64,000 nt of DNA from Fodinibius sediminis (lineage in GTDB: Bacteria; Bacteroidota; Rhodothermia; Balneolales; Balneolaceae). The stretch covers positions 248,001-312,000 of the forward strand of contig NZ_FXTH01000004.1 in NCBI RefSeq assembly GCF_900182555.1. The letters run 5' to 3'. Below, in pieces: positions 16,804 through 27,037 of the stretch (positions are counted from its first letter, which is position 1; each line of letters begins with the position of its first letter). Position numbers and translations under genes: made by a program. The notes below the pieces were generated by a model, which saw nothing but the letters and a program-made list of their open reading frames with translations, was not told the DNA's origin and did no database searches.

Positions 16804-18297
16804 CTACTTCTCCGACCAGTAGATGGCTGTTTCCAGGGCCCGGTTCCATCCGTTGCGCAGCTCATCGACTTCCGCTTCAGATTTCTGAGGAGTAAAGGTT
16901 TTATCTTCCTGCCACTGACTGTTAATCTCTTCGTGGTCCTTCCAGTAACCGACAGCCAGTCCCGCCAGGTAGGCAGCCCCCAGAGCGGTCGTTTCCAGGA
17001 TTTTGGGACGTATGACGGGAACCCGAAGTAAATCCGATTGAAATTGCATAAGCAGATCATTGGCTGTTGCCCCTCCATCTACCCGCAGCTCCTTGATTTC
17101 TATGCCCGAATCGGCTTCCATCGAGGCTATCACATCCGTGGTCTGGTAGGCAATACTCTCGAGGGCGGCCCGGGCAATATGACCGGCATTGGCTCCCCTC
17201 GTCAGCCCTACCATGGTACCGCGGGCATGCTGGTTCCAGTGCGGAGCTCCGAGGCCGGAAAAAGCGGGCACAAGATAAACCCCGTTGTTATCCTTGACAG
17301 AACCAGCCAGCTTTTCCACTTCAGACGCATGGCGGATGATGCCGAGTTCATCACGCAACCACTGTACCACCGCTCCTGCTATGAAAATACTTCCTTCCAG
17401 TGCATACTCAACCTTGCCGTCAATCTCCCATGCTATGGTCGTAAGCAGGTTGTTCTTGGAGGTTATCGGCTTCTCACCGGTGTTCATCACCATGAAACAA
17501 CCCGTACCGTAGGTATTTTTGACCATCCCCGGATCAATACATCGCTGGCCAAAGAGGGCGGCCTGCTGATCACCCGCTATACCCGCTATGGGTATATCCA
17601 CGGCTAAATTCCTTGTCTTGCCATAAACCTCGCTCGATGATTTAACTTTGGGAAGCAGACTTTCCGGGATGTCCAGCAGATCCAGGATCTCCCGATCCCA
17701 CTTCCCCTCATGGATATTATAGAGCATGGTTCGGGAGGCATTGGTGGCATCGGTGACGTGTGTTTCTCCCCGCGTAAAATTCCAAATCAACCAGGAATCG
17801 ATGGTACCGAAAGCAAGCTCCCCGGCCCGGGCCCGCTGTCGCACGCCCTCTACGTTGTCCAGAATCCATTTGATCTTGGTGGCAGAAAAATAGGCATCGA
17901 TAATCAACCCTGTCTTTTCCCGAATTTTCTCAACCAGTCCTTCTTTCTCTTTCAGCTGATCACAAAATTCGGAAGTACGTCGATCCTGCCAGACAATGGC
18001 ATTATAGACAGGCTTTCCCGTTTTCCGATCCCATATCACCGTCGTTTCGCGCTGATTGGTGATCCCGATGGCGGCAATATCTTCAGCGTGCAGCCCTGCT
18101 TCAGAAATGGCTTCGGCGACAACCGATGACTGCGTTGACCAAATCTTTGACCCATCATGTTCCACCCAGCCGGCTTTCGGATAGATCTGTTTAAATTCTT
18201 TTTGAGCTATTGACTGTACGCTTCCCCGCTTATCAAAAATGATTGCACGTGAGCTCGTGGTGCCCTGATCCACCGCCAAAATATATTTTTCTGCCAT
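16804..18297 (-). CDS. glpK: glycerol kinase
   Basis: 497 residues, the standard length. FGGY kinase: [12 protein letters not shown] at the N-terminus, [31 protein letters not shown] for glycerol and ATP binding, and [18 protein letters not shown] in the C-terminal domain. It phosphorylates glycerol to G3P with ATP in the cytoplasm. RBS AAGGGA lies 5-6 nt before the ATG. A palindromic operator candidate sits 20-40 nt upstream of the start (18317-18336), between gntR and glpK. Confidence 0.96.
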   Translation of the reverse strand: MAEKYILAVDQGTTSSRAIIFDKRGSVQSIAQKEFKQIYPKAGWVEHDGSKIWSTQSSVVAEAISEAGLHAEDIAAIGITNQRETTVIWDRKTGKPVYNAIVWQDRRTSEFCDQLKEKEGLVEKIREKTGLIIDAYFSATKIKWILDNVEGVRQRARAGELAFGTIDSWLIWNFTRGETHVTDATNASRTMLYNIHEGKWDREILDLLDIPESLLPKVKSSSEVYGKTRNLAVDIPIAGIAGDQQAALFGQRCIDPGMVKNTYGTGCFMVMNTGEKPITSKNNLLTTIAWEIDGKVEYALEGSIFIAGAVVQWLRDELGIIRHASEVEKLAGSVKDNNGVYLVPAFSGLGAPHWNQHARGTMVGLTRGANAGHIARAALESIAYQTTDVIASMEADSGIEIKELRVDGGATANDLLMQFQSDLLRVPVIRPKILETTALGAAYLAGLAVGYWKDHEEINSQWQEDKTFTPQKSEAEVDELRNGWNRALETAIYWSEK

Positions 18298-18316
18298 AAT
18301 ATCCCTTATCTTATTT

Positions 18317-18336
18317 TTGTATAGTTGTCTATACGA
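18317..18336. promoter_or_regulatory. putative GntR operator upstream of glpK
   Basis: TTGTATAG-TTGT-CTATACGA: two 8-bp half-sites with 7 of 8 positions complementary. The gTATA...TATAc form resembles HutC-subfamily GntR operators. It lies between the GntR gene and glpK. No second copy was found upstream of gntR. Confidence 0.6.
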
Positions 18337-18378
18337 GCTTAGAGAAACTCTGCTTATTAAGCAAATAATTTATTGTTC

Positions 18379-19152
18379 CTACCAATCCTGGGCTTCAAGT
18401 TCCAACGGCAACCCATGATTGCCGTGATCATTATCATAGGGTTTCGTCGTGGTTGCAAAATGGATCCTATCACTTCGATATACATCCTCTGAATACTGGA
18501 AATATACGCCCGTCCTCGTCTTGATCAATCTTTTCATAAGCAAAAGCGCGTCATTGAGTTCCCCTCCCAGTAGATTTGTCTCTTTCTCCCCGGCATTAAT
18601 GGCTGTAATCCGCTGCCTGGCCTCGCCGAGGCGCGTATCCGTGTGTTTATAGAGCAATTCATAAATGGAATTCGATTCCAGATCCATATCATAAATGGGT
18701 TCAAAAAGCGCCAGTACAAAATAAGACTGCTCTATGATAAGAGGCTGCTCGTTGCCATACCGAATCCGAACGATTCGCACCAGCCTGGTATCGTCCTCAA
18801 GCTTCATCAGTCTTTTGAGTTCAAGGGAGGGCTCAATAATCTCTTTTTCGATCACCTTGGCCGAAGGTTCAATATCATGCTCCAGCATCAGTTCGGTAAA
18901 ACCCATCAGCTTGTCCGAAGCCTGTTCAATAGTCGGACTTGTCACAAATGTCCCCTTTCCCTGCTCCCGTACAATATACCCCTGCTGTATCAACAACTTG
19001 ACGGCCTCCCGGATGGTACCGCGGCTGACCTCATATTTTTCTACAAGCTCTGTATCACTGTAGAATCGGTCAAATTCATTAAACTTTCCGCTTCTTATCT
19101 GTTTCAACAGTTTCTTATAGATCTGGTAGTACTTCGGTATGGGCTCTTTCAT
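18379..19152 (-). CDS. GntR/HutC-family transcriptional regulator
   Basis: 257 residues from the ATG at 19152 (MKEPIPKYYQIYKKLLKQI). The longer frame to 19314 adds residues unlike the family. The N-terminal winged helix (about 1-75) has DTELVEKYEVSRGTIREAVKLLIQQGYIVREQGKGTFV, the GntR signature. The C-terminal UTRA ligand-binding domain (about 95-245) has RLVRIVRIRYGNEQPLIIEQSYF. It most likely represses the glp operon and responds to a glycerol-pathway metabolite. That is an inference from synteny; glp genes are more often under DeoR-type GlpR or GlpP. Confidence 0.85.
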   Translation of the reverse strand: MKEPIPKYYQIYKKLLKQIRSGKFNEFDRFYSDTELVEKYEVSRGTIREAVKLLIQQGYIVREQGKGTFVTSPTIEQASDKLMGFTELMLEHDIEPSAKVIEKEIIEPSLELKRLMKLEDDTRLVRIVRIRYGNEQPLIIEQSYFVLALFEPIYDMDLESNSIYELLYKHTDTRLGEARQRITAINAGEKETNLLGGELNDALLLMKRLIKTRTGVYFQYSEDVYRSDRIHFATTTKPYDNDHGNHGLPLELEAQDW

Positions 19153-19530
19153 TAAATCGGTTTGTGAGTTAACACCATGAGCTACATGATCACAGGCATA
19201 CCCGGGCTGCCAACCGTTCAAATTAGCGTGCTCGACTTCAGTACGCCCAATCACTAAATGAATTATATTTAATATATTAGCGATAATGTAATGTACATAT
19301 TTGGAAACTTCCAAGAAGTTACAAATTCAGCTTCCAAAAGGGGGACCATTTGCGGCCGGCAGTCATTGCCCTTTGATTGGCAAATAGAAAAAAAGCCCCC
19401 ATTCACACGGGGGCTCGCACCGGAAACTGCAACCAGCCCCCGTATGACCAAGGGGAAAGGCATAGGGCGGGGTAACAGTCCCGGTAATACCACAATGCTA
19501 CAACCCATGACAATCATGCTGGGTGAAAAT
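19153..19530. other. intergenic region upstream of gntR
   Basis: 378 bp between the gntR start and the end of the DUF5107/TPR gene. It contains the terminator at 19388-19415 and an AT-rich stretch (19255-19300) suited to a gntR promoter. No gene is supported. Confidence 0.5.
19388..19415 (-). terminator. terminator at the end of the PUL minus-strand gene array
   Basis: GCCCCC (19395-19400) pairs with GGGGGC (19409-19414) around an 8-nt loop. On the minus strand seven T follow. It sits about 115 nt after the stop of the DUF5107/TPR gene and marks the left edge of the locus. Confidence 0.8.
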
Positions 19531-22482
19531 CTACTCTGAAAAAGGCGTCCCCCCTCCATTGATCGTCAAATACCGGGCCATTATCGCCTGGCGTATTTCT
19601 TCCAGTTGCGACTGCGAAACGTTTTGCCCCCCACTCTGCTGTCGTGCGTATTTCTCCAGCTGGTTTTCCCACTCCTCGTCAATCATATCCGGAAAGGGTT
19701 TGCCCACCCCCAGGTTGTAGGGCCATTTCCGGGCATCTGCAAGCTTCTGCAGAGCCTCTTGTTCATCTCCGGCCTCAAGTAGTTCGATAGCAAGCAGCAG
19801 CTTGGTCGCACGGTACAGTCTGCGTCCTTCTGAAGCCCCCTCATAAGGGAGGATATGAATAGATGCCATGACCTTCTCCGACTTTTTAATCTGCCCGGTT
19901 ACCAGCAGCAGTTGCACATAGTCCATTCCCACCATATAATTTTCGGGATGCTCGGAGTAGTAGGGTTCGAGAACATTCAGGGCTTCATCGAACGCCCCCT
20001 CATTCTTCAGTACTGCAGCCAGCTGCTGCTTGTAACGCCAGGAGGCTTCATCCTCCTTGATCGCTCTTTTCAAATCAGCGATCCTTTCATCCGGCGACGC
20101 CTGATACCTCGACCGGACGGCATATAGGGGAGCAAAAGAAATATCATTGCTCAAAGAAGATAACAGGGTTTCCGACTTTTGATCATTTCCCCTGGAAGCC
20201 TGCAGGAGCGCCATATAGTACCTCGGTTTCCAGTCATCAGTATGATCCATCATCCACTGCAGCATAGTCGCGGATTCACTGCGAAAAGGGAAAACCATCT
20301 CGGCTGATCCCTGCTCGGCCTCTGCCAGCAACTGATCAAAGTCTTCCGTCCCGCGGTGCAGGTAGGCCATCCAGTAATGAATTAAATTATCCACCGGAGC
20401 GGCCTCCAGCACTTCCCTGCTTTCAGCTGTTCGCCCGAGCCGGTGATACCAGAGTGCCAGCTCCAAGTAGGTTTGCGCGGGCAGCTCATTGCGAATATAT
20501 TTTTTAAATGCCTGTAGATCCTCCTGCTGTTTGGTTTGGAAATATTTCTCGAAACGGATGAAATGGTTCAGCGGGTCCAGCGCGGTAATTCTCTGTGCTA
20601 TCGATTCATTATCTGTCTCTGCATTGCCTATCCTGTTCAGCAGATACTGAATCTGCAGGGTCTCTATGTTCTTGGGATTGGCTGAAAGACTTTTAGAAAT
20701 ATAATCCTGGGCTTCTGTCCACTGCCCCTGCTTGACATATCTGATCGCCAGGGCCTGCCAGGCAGCCGCGCGGTACGAGGGCGTCTGTGCAGCAACTTCC
20801 CACCCGTCTGCAGCATCAAAGGGACGGCCCAGCTTATCGGCCGCCAATCCATAATAATAATTTGCGGCCGGGTTGTAGGTATCAATGCGCAGTGCGGACC
20901 TGGCTTCTTCAAAAGCCTTATCATACTCCATTTTGCGGTAATATAACTTTGCCAGTTCAACCCTCGCCGGTACCAGAAAAGGATCGGAGTCAAGCGCACG
21001 TGTTATGTGCTTTTCGGCACGGTCGTACTGTCTGAAACGATAAGCGTCCCTTCCCAGCAGATACTGGCCGTAGGCGTTACCGGCGTTATATTCTTGCGGA
21101 GATTCCACCGGCCGCTCGAGCGATTTATCTGCTTCCCAGTCAGGAATAAAATGTGTTTTTCCGACCACAATTTTACCAAGGCTATCTCCCGCCTCCAGAT
21201 CCAGCTGGTAACTCATGTTCTCCATCGGTTTTAGGTCGATCGCCTGCTTGTGAAGAACCGAGCCCTTCGTATCATACAGGTAGAGTGAATCTTTCAGGGG
21301 AGAGACCGCCATCAGCTCCATGGATAGCTGCCTGCCCTTCATGGTTGCCGAAAGCACGCTGTATCGGTCGGCATGACTTACGCCCCCGGTATTCTGGAAA
21401 GGAAACCAGTACTCCTGCCAGTAATCGGTCTGGCCCGGGGCAAACCCAAGCTGTTTAAAAGGCGTTGAACTGCTGCTGAAAACATTCTGGTTAAACAGTC
21501 GGCCACTTTGGATTTCGGTATACTGACCGGCATTGTCGGTCAGCAGAGACTCCCATATCTTACCCGCGTCCGACAAGGCCCAAAGGAATACCTTTTTTCC
21601 GAGCTTGTCGTCCCGGTCGGCTGTATGAATCATCCCGTAGTTGTCATCCTCATAAAAAGCCCCAAAATAGCGCGCATATTTCCCCAGGATATGATATGAT
21701 TTGGATCCACCAAAATTATTGTTTCGGTAGAGCGAGAGATCCCGCTGGCGCTCGGGATGTTCCGGCCAGGGATGAGCCTCCCCGTTGTGTCCGATGTAAT
21801 GGGTCCCTGGATCGATGAAGTGCAGATCCTCCCGGGCCTTGACCGCCAAATTCATCCAGCTGTAATAGGGTTTTTCCACCGAGCTCGGATTATACCAAAA
21901 GACCCGCGTCTCAAAATAAGCCCGGTCCTTGGGTAGACGTACTTCGACCACCCATTTTGTTCGAGTCAGAAGGTCCAGGCTACTGATGTAGCAGCTTACG
22001 CTGCCATCCTTGTTTTCCGCAGTATAATAGTTAACCGGCGTAGCCACCGTCGGTGTATGACCGATAATACCAAAATTTGCTTCCAGTCCCCCGCTCGTCC
22101 ACGGTCCCCGCATCGCAATGTCCCGGAACTTGACCACATCATTTTCATAGAAAAAAGGCTTCTGATTGACCTTGTCGTAGGCCGACCAGACTTTTCCGCC
22201 AATCTCCGGGGTTAGCTGAACCCTGATATAGGGGTTCTCCAGTTCTACAATCGTCCATTCTTTCTTCTGTGCCTGGTCCGTAAAGCCGTCGTACCGGAAA
22301 TAGGGATATATTTTTCCAAAAACGGGTATGGGATTGGGATCTGAAAAGGGATAGGTCGTCATCTCCTTTTTAAATTCCTTAATCGTCGCCGCTTGCTGTC
22401 CCCGGGCCGGGAGTGCAAATAACACAAATAACAGGAAACACAGGCCGGCCGTGAAATTGCGATTCTTCATTTTTTTATTCAT
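19531..22482 (-). CDS. secreted DUF5107 plus TPR-repeat protein
   Basis: 983 residues from the ATG at 22482, chosen because AAGGA lies 8 nt upstream (other in-frame ATGs at 22488 and 22470). The signal peptide ends at ARGQ. An N-terminal DUF5107-type domain (about 40-370) has a galactose-mutarotase-like beta-sandwich look: ENPYIRVQLTPEIGGKVWSAYDKVN, FNxGxxxTxD-like turns, and many Trp/Tyr/His. The C-terminal half is TPR repeats (NAYGQYLLGRDAYRFRQYDRAEKHI, RVELAKLYYRKMEYDKAFEEARSAL, and others). The catalytic role is unknown; mutarotase-like domains in sugar loci bind or isomerise carbohydrate. Last gene of the PUL array, 52 nt after a sulfatase gene. Confidence 0.8.
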   Translation of the reverse strand: MNKKMKNRNFTAGLCFLLFVLFALPARGQQAATIKEFKKEMTTYPFSDPNPIPVFGKIYPYFRYDGFTDQAQKKEWTIVELENPYIRVQLTPEIGGKVWSAYDKVNQKPFFYENDVVKFRDIAMRGPWTSGGLEANFGIIGHTPTVATPVNYYTAENKDGSVSCYISSLDLLTRTKWVVEVRLPKDRAYFETRVFWYNPSSVEKPYYSWMNLAVKAREDLHFIDPGTHYIGHNGEAHPWPEHPERQRDLSLYRNNNFGGSKSYHILGKYARYFGAFYEDDNYGMIHTADRDDKLGKKVFLWALSDAGKIWESLLTDNAGQYTEIQSGRLFNQNVFSSSSTPFKQLGFAPGQTDYWQEYWFPFQNTGGVSHADRYSVLSATMKGRQLSMELMAVSPLKDSLYLYDTKGSVLHKQAIDLKPMENMSYQLDLEAGDSLGKIVVGKTHFIPDWEADKSLERPVESPQEYNAGNAYGQYLLGRDAYRFRQYDRAEKHITRALDSDPFLVPARVELAKLYYRKMEYDKAFEEARSALRIDTYNPAANYYYGLAADKLGRPFDAADGWEVAAQTPSYRAAAWQALAIRYVKQGQWTEAQDYISKSLSANPKNIETLQIQYLLNRIGNAETDNESIAQRITALDPLNHFIRFEKYFQTKQQEDLQAFKKYIRNELPAQTYLELALWYHRLGRTAESREVLEAAPVDNLIHYWMAYLHRGTEDFDQLLAEAEQGSAEMVFPFRSESATMLQWMMDHTDDWKPRYYMALLQASRGNDQKSETLLSSLSNDISFAPLYAVRSRYQASPDERIADLKRAIKEDEASWRYKQQLAAVLKNEGAFDEALNVLEPYYSEHPENYMVGMDYVQLLLVTGQIKKSEKVMASIHILPYEGASEGRRLYRATKLLLAIELLEAGDEQEALQKLADARKWPYNLGVGKPFPDMIDEEWENQLEKYARQQSGGQNVSQSQLEEIRQAIMARYLTINGGGTPFSE

Positions 22483-22539
22483 GCACATTATCCTTTCTAT
22501 TATTTTTTGTGAATCAATTGGTGTTTATACCGCCATTTG

Positions 22540-24174
22540 CTACTGCCGCTGTACGGGCAGCGGGGTTTCTTCAAAATCACTGGCATTGACCCAGCCCGCA
22601 TCGCTTTTGGTTAGCTCACCGTTCCTATACCGGTGATAAAAGTTGGAATTGGCATCATTCATATAGGGATAACTGTCAAAGACATACCCCCGTCCAATCA
22701 TTCTCGGGTCGTTTTGCTGCTTTAGTTTTGTGTACAGATCCTCTTTCAGTTCTCTTTTCTTCTGTCGATATCCGGGGTCGCCAGCAAGGTTGTTCAGGCA
22801 GTAGGGATCATCCGTAATGTTATAGAGTTCTTCACCGGGCCGTTTGCCGAAATTCCATGACCAGTAATGATACTCCCCCCGACGGGTCCGGTGATCCAGA
22901 ATATATGTTTTGGTTGGACTCCCGTCTGTATTCAGGTAGCCGGTTTCAGGGTTCCCCGCGGGCCAGCGTTCCGGTTTAAAATTACGCAGGTACAGAAAGT
23001 CTCCCCGGATGATGCCGCGTACGGGATAGCCCCAGTCATAGGGTCGGCCTACATCGTGCCGCTCCTTGCCAAGCAGAACATAATCCCGTTCGGCCGTAAC
23101 TTGCCCCCCCCGTTCCGAATAGAAGATATCAGTCAAGCTTTGTCCCACAGCAGGCGACATGCCCGTCTCCTTCCAGCTTCTACCGGCCAACTCGATAAAG
23201 GTAGGAGCAAAATCAGCAAAACTGACAACATCGTCAATTACCCGTCCGGGCCGTACAATGCCCGCGGGCCACATGATTGCCAGCGGCATGTGTGCGGAAT
23301 ATTCATAGGTCTGACCCTTGATGCGGGGAAAGGGCATCCCATTATCTGCCGTGACGACGACCAGCGTATTTCGCAGCTCGCCCTGCTCTTCCAGCATCGA
23401 TAGCATCAGTCCCAGCTGACGGTCAAAATGCTCGATCTCAAAAGCATAGTCGAGCAAATCCGTTCGAATGGTATCATTATCCTGGAAAAAAGCCGGCACT
23501 TCCCCGATCTCCTCCAATGCCTTTCCCCCTTTCTCAAGACCCGACTTCCACTCATAGCCCCGGTGCGGCTCAAACCCGCCGTACCAGAAAGAAAAGGGGG
23601 CATCATCCGGCCGTTCTTTCAGAAACGTCCGGAAATTTTCAGCATAGTCAGTACTCGACATTCCGCTGGTGGCGGGCTCCATCTGGTGCCTGTTAAAAGG
23701 GGTTCCGGCCAAGTGGCGGGGGGCCCCATCTTTATTTACTGCAATACCGGGGGCCCAGCCCTTGCCGGTACTTCCCACAAAATAGCCCGCTTCGGCCAGC
23801 GCTTCAGTATAGACCTTAAACTTTTGGGGAAAGGAAGGCCAGTGATTGGCCGCCTCTTCCAGCTGCCAAGAATTTCGCCCGGTAAGGATGATGGACCGGG
23901 AGGGCGCACACTTTGGATTGGGAACATAGGCCCTCGTAAACAGCAGTCCCTGTTCTGCCACCCGGTCAAAAGCAGGGGTTTGAATCCAGTCCGAGCCATA
24001 GGCTCCCATGTGGGGGTAGGAGGCATCATCGGCAATAGCAAACAGAATATTCGGCTGTGACGGCGGTTTTTGGGCTGACAACAGTTGGTGCGACAACAGC
24101 AAAACCCCCAGCATTAAGAAACCGGTGAAAACCTGGTTTCTCCAGAAAGATGACGTCATTTCAATACGGTTCAT
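22540..24174 (-). CDS. secreted sulfatase, S1 family (CAPSR)
   Basis: 544 residues from the ATG at 24174; signal peptide LMLGVLLLSHQLLSAQ. The metal site begins NILFAIADDASYPHMGAYG. The formylglycine motif C-A-P-S-R-S-IILTGR (Cys at residue 89 from this start) is followed by the VGSTGKGWAPG segment and VVVTADNGMPFPR. It would remove sulfate esters from a glycan in the periplasm after maturation of Cys to formylglycine; no maturase gene is in the window. The GxxPHMGAYG type resembles heparan N-sulfatase-like S1_8 members, but the subfamily is a guess. It lies between the DUF5107 gene and an amidohydrolase gene. Confidence 0.88.
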   Translation of the reverse strand: MNRIEMTSSFWRNQVFTGFLMLGVLLLSHQLLSAQKPPSQPNILFAIADDASYPHMGAYGSDWIQTPAFDRVAEQGLLFTRAYVPNPKCAPSRSIILTGRNSWQLEEAANHWPSFPQKFKVYTEALAEAGYFVGSTGKGWAPGIAVNKDGAPRHLAGTPFNRHQMEPATSGMSSTDYAENFRTFLKERPDDAPFSFWYGGFEPHRGYEWKSGLEKGGKALEEIGEVPAFFQDNDTIRTDLLDYAFEIEHFDRQLGLMLSMLEEQGELRNTLVVVTADNGMPFPRIKGQTYEYSAHMPLAIMWPAGIVRPGRVIDDVVSFADFAPTFIELAGRSWKETGMSPAVGQSLTDIFYSERGGQVTAERDYVLLGKERHDVGRPYDWGYPVRGIIRGDFLYLRNFKPERWPAGNPETGYLNTDGSPTKTYILDHRTRRGEYHYWSWNFGKRPGEELYNITDDPYCLNNLAGDPGYRQKKRELKEDLYTKLKQQNDPRMIGRGYVFDSYPYMNDANSNFYHRYRNGELTKSDAGWVNASDFEETPLPVQRQ

Positions 24175-24253
24175 ATTTCGAAACTTTTTACAACAGGAAG
24201 CCCAGTCATTTTTATCACGGGCCCTTGTCTCCATTGTCTCCCGCCGGCCCTGC

Positions 24254-25423
24254 TCATTCTATTATTTTCAATGCATTCTCCCGATATATCTTTTTCAGAA
24301 CTTCATCACTCAGGTCCAGCCCATACATTGGCCACCGGTAACCAACAAGATCGGTCATATAGAAATGCTCATCCCGGCTTTCCAGCACCCGGAATGTCAT
24401 TCTGAACATTTCGAGGGTCGTGGTGTTGTTACCGTAGGGCTTGTCGGGATCATCGGGGAATGTTTCAAATCCATAATCAGTACCATATACAATGCGATCC
24501 TGGTATTCTTCAAAGAAATCGGCCGTGGTACGCGGGATGGTCGAAAATTCAGCAAACCGAGCAGCGATATCTGCATACAGATTGGGGTGCTTATCCAGCA
24601 AATCCGCCAGCAGCGAAAAATCATTGCTGGTGTTCGCCAGGTGGGCAGCCACAAAGGTGGTATTCGGATGTCGTTCCAGGGTCTTATCCAGAAGGTCAAT
24701 CATCCCGTCATGGCCAACAATCTCATCCTGGTTTTTGACCTGCCATGTATAGGCTCGCATCAGCCCGTCATTGGTAGAATCCATCGGTTCATACATCCAG
24801 ATCGGTTCCGCCACATGCAGGTTTACGGGCAGATTCAATTTAGCTGCTTCCTCGAAAATCGGATCCATCCGCGGGTCGTTGGGATGCATGCCCGGCCCCG
24901 GGGCCCCTCCCATACCCGCACCTTTGTCGTGTAATTCGCCCAAGCCCTTACAACCGGCTTCCACATCCATTCGCAACTGTTCAACGGCTTTCTGGCTCCA
25001 CCCTTCCTGATCATAGCCCGCATAGTCAATGCCGCAATATACCTCAAAACGGTCGGGGTATTTACCGTACAGATCCCGGATTTCCACAAACTCCTCACCT
25101 GTTGCTTTCGTAAGGATCAGTGATTTTTCGATACCGGCCTCATCCATGATCTCAACACGCCGGTCGACCTCCTCCTCCGTCTTGGCATAGGCATGGGCAT
25201 GCAGATCAATAACCGGATACTTCGCTTTTGGTATTTGTGAATTGCCGGCCTTATGTACAGGCTCCGGCATCCAGTCCTTGAGAAGCAGCCGCTCGCTCAA
25301 CGCCTCGCTACCTTCGGATGTACCTGAGCCAGGAGCCACTTTGCTGCAGCCGGCCAAAGCCAGTGCGAATATAATCCCAGCCAGCGATACCCCGTAAAGG
25401 CTCTTCCTGATATCTAAATTCAT
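24254..25423 (-). CDS. lipoprotein amidohydrolase (PF04909 type), paralogue 1
   Basis: 389 residues. Lipobox ALAGC (Cys26). TIM-barrel metal-dependent hydrolase: HxH at His75/His77 in VIDLHAHAYA, NLHVAEP, FVAAHLAN, and the Asp in IVYGTDYG, ending in YRENALKIIE, the usual amidohydrolase-2 C-terminus. The family contains lactonases, decarboxylases and hydrolases, so the substrate cannot be named; a sugar lactone produced by an oxidoreductase would fit the locus. It is closely related to the protein at 38227-39468 (KAKYPVIDLHAHA against KARYPVIDAHIHH). It lies 63 nt downstream of a GH109-like gene. Confidence 0.82.
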   Translation of the reverse strand: MNLDIRKSLYGVSLAGIIFALALAGCSKVAPGSGTSEGSEALSERLLLKDWMPEPVHKAGNSQIPKAKYPVIDLHAHAYAKTEEEVDRRVEIMDEAGIEKSLILTKATGEEFVEIRDLYGKYPDRFEVYCGIDYAGYDQEGWSQKAVEQLRMDVEAGCKGLGELHDKGAGMGGAPGPGMHPNDPRMDPIFEEAAKLNLPVNLHVAEPIWMYEPMDSTNDGLMRAYTWQVKNQDEIVGHDGMIDLLDKTLERHPNTTFVAAHLANTSNDFSLLADLLDKHPNLYADIAARFAEFSTIPRTTADFFEEYQDRIVYGTDYGFETFPDDPDKPYGNNTTTLEMFRMTFRVLESRDEHFYMTDLVGYRWPMYGLDLSDEVLKKIYRENALKIIE

Positions 25424-25486
25424 TTCATCAATTTATTAGGTGGTTAGCGTTGTAGGTTTATATGTCATCACAGCATCCGGATTCCC

Positions 25487-26857
25487 CTAAGCAGATTCCG
25501 GATTGAAAATTCGTTCATTGGTCATCCATTTGCCATCTGTAAAATCAGGAAATTCAACCGGATGGCCTCCCATAGCCACCGACTCTTCAGACAAGGGACT
25601 GATGGCACTCCATGCGGCGGCATCATACACATCAATAGGGGGAGCCGTCTGCTGTTTAACAGTCTCGACAAAAGCCTTCCGCACAAAATAATCTATGCCC
25701 CCGTGAGAGGCTCCTTCCGCATTGGCAGCTTCTTTTTGCCAGAGAGCAGAGTCATACTCTTTTTGATACTTGTCAAACGACTCCCACTGGTCCTGTCCGG
25801 GACTGACCCCGTCAATATATATGGAATTATTGCCGACCTGCCAGACTCCCTTCGTACCCTGACACCGGTAGTCCCCGTCATGTACCTGAGGCAGCGTGGT
25901 ACTGAAGGTGACAATAATGGATTCCCCATTGGCCGTGGTAATGGTTGATGTCACCATATCTCCCTGCTTAAATTCCACCCCCGCTTTGGGAGCATCATGC
26001 CCTCCCCGCTCGATGATTTCATCATGAAGCCGTCGGGATTTTGTTGCCGTTGAGGTAATGGTATGGAAACGATTGCCCCTGTTAATGTCCATCCAGTGGG
26101 CTACGGGTCCAATACCATGGGTGGGATAGATATCTCCATTCCGGCTGACATGATGCTGGGTTCGCCAGTTGGATTCGCCTCCTTTTCCATCATTATAATT
26201 TCCCGTGCCCGGGCCAAAGTTGCCCTGCTCGTTCAGCAACACGGTTTCTGCAAGCAGATTGTGGTTATAAGCACATCGGGCATGCACCATTTCCCCGAAG
26301 ACCCCCTGTCTAACCATGTTTAGTATGGCCAGTACATCCCGTGAGTAACAGGCATTTTCCAGCATCATACATGGCATTCCAGTCCTCTCCGATGTCTTGA
26401 CCAAATCCCAGCATCCGTCTATAGTTGTAGCTGCAGGCACTTCCAGCCCTACATACTTGCCGGCCTCCATTGCTGCTACGGCCATGGGAACATGCCAGAG
26501 CCACGGGGTGGCGATAATAACTCCATCCAGATCATCCCGCTCCAGCATTCTGAGATAGTCCGTTTCCCCGCGGGTATAGAGTTCGGGAGCTTCCAAGCCG
26601 GCATCGGTGACTACTTTCCGGGCGGTTTCGGCATTAATTTCCTGTTTATCACAAATAGCCGGTATCTCGACATCAGGATGTTCTGCCAGTCCCCTTACAT
26701 GGCTTGTCCCCCGAAGTCCAACTCCTATAAATCCGATACGCACCTTGTGCTCATCTTTTGCCTTTAGAATGGAAAAGGGGGCTACAGAGAGACCGATCCC
26801 CGTAACGGAGGCTTTTTTTACGAAATCCTTTCGACTTATCTTGTTGTCTATATTCAT
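25487..26857 (-). CDS. secreted GH109-like Gfo/Idh/MocA-fold protein 1
   Basis: 456 residues. Tat-like N-terminus SRKDFVKKAS with Arg-Lys instead of Arg-Arg, then a hydrophobic stretch. Rossmann NAD loop RIGFIGVGLRGTSHV (40-54). At the place where dehydrogenases of this fold have Glu-Lys-Pro it has Glu-Val-Pro (139-141). YPTH (Tyr244, His247) matches the catalytic Tyr/His of GH109 alpha-N-acetylgalactosaminidases, which use bound NAD in an oxidation-elimination mechanism. GH109-like hydrolysis of an alpha-GalNAc or related glycoside is the best guess. It is the most divergent of the four copies: it lacks the NMHGYAAP segment. Confidence 0.8.
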   Translation of the reverse strand: MNIDNKISRKDFVKKASVTGIGLSVAPFSILKAKDEHKVRIGFIGVGLRGTSHVRGLAEHPDVEIPAICDKQEINAETARKVVTDAGLEAPELYTRGETDYLRMLERDDLDGVIIATPWLWHVPMAVAAMEAGKYVGLEVPAATTIDGCWDLVKTSERTGMPCMMLENACYSRDVLAILNMVRQGVFGEMVHARCAYNHNLLAETVLLNEQGNFGPGTGNYNDGKGGESNWRTQHHVSRNGDIYPTHGIGPVAHWMDINRGNRFHTITSTATKSRRLHDEIIERGGHDAPKAGVEFKQGDMVTSTITTANGESIIVTFSTTLPQVHDGDYRCQGTKGVWQVGNNSIYIDGVSPGQDQWESFDKYQKEYDSALWQKEAANAEGASHGGIDYFVRKAFVETVKQQTAPPIDVYDAAAWSAISPLSEESVAMGGHPVEFPDFTDGKWMTNERIFNPESA

Positions 26858-27037
26858 AAGAAGTAATGTATTCCTTCATAAAATTAGAAATTATCATCCA
26901 TAGTGACGGCTGCCACTGTATATCCCGCTGTAGTGATTCGGTTCACTACGTTCGCAGGCACCGGTACAGCCTGATGGCCTGGCCGCTCATTTCCGGAAAT
27001 TTCAGTGCCCGCCACGGATCGGTTCATTAATTAGATG

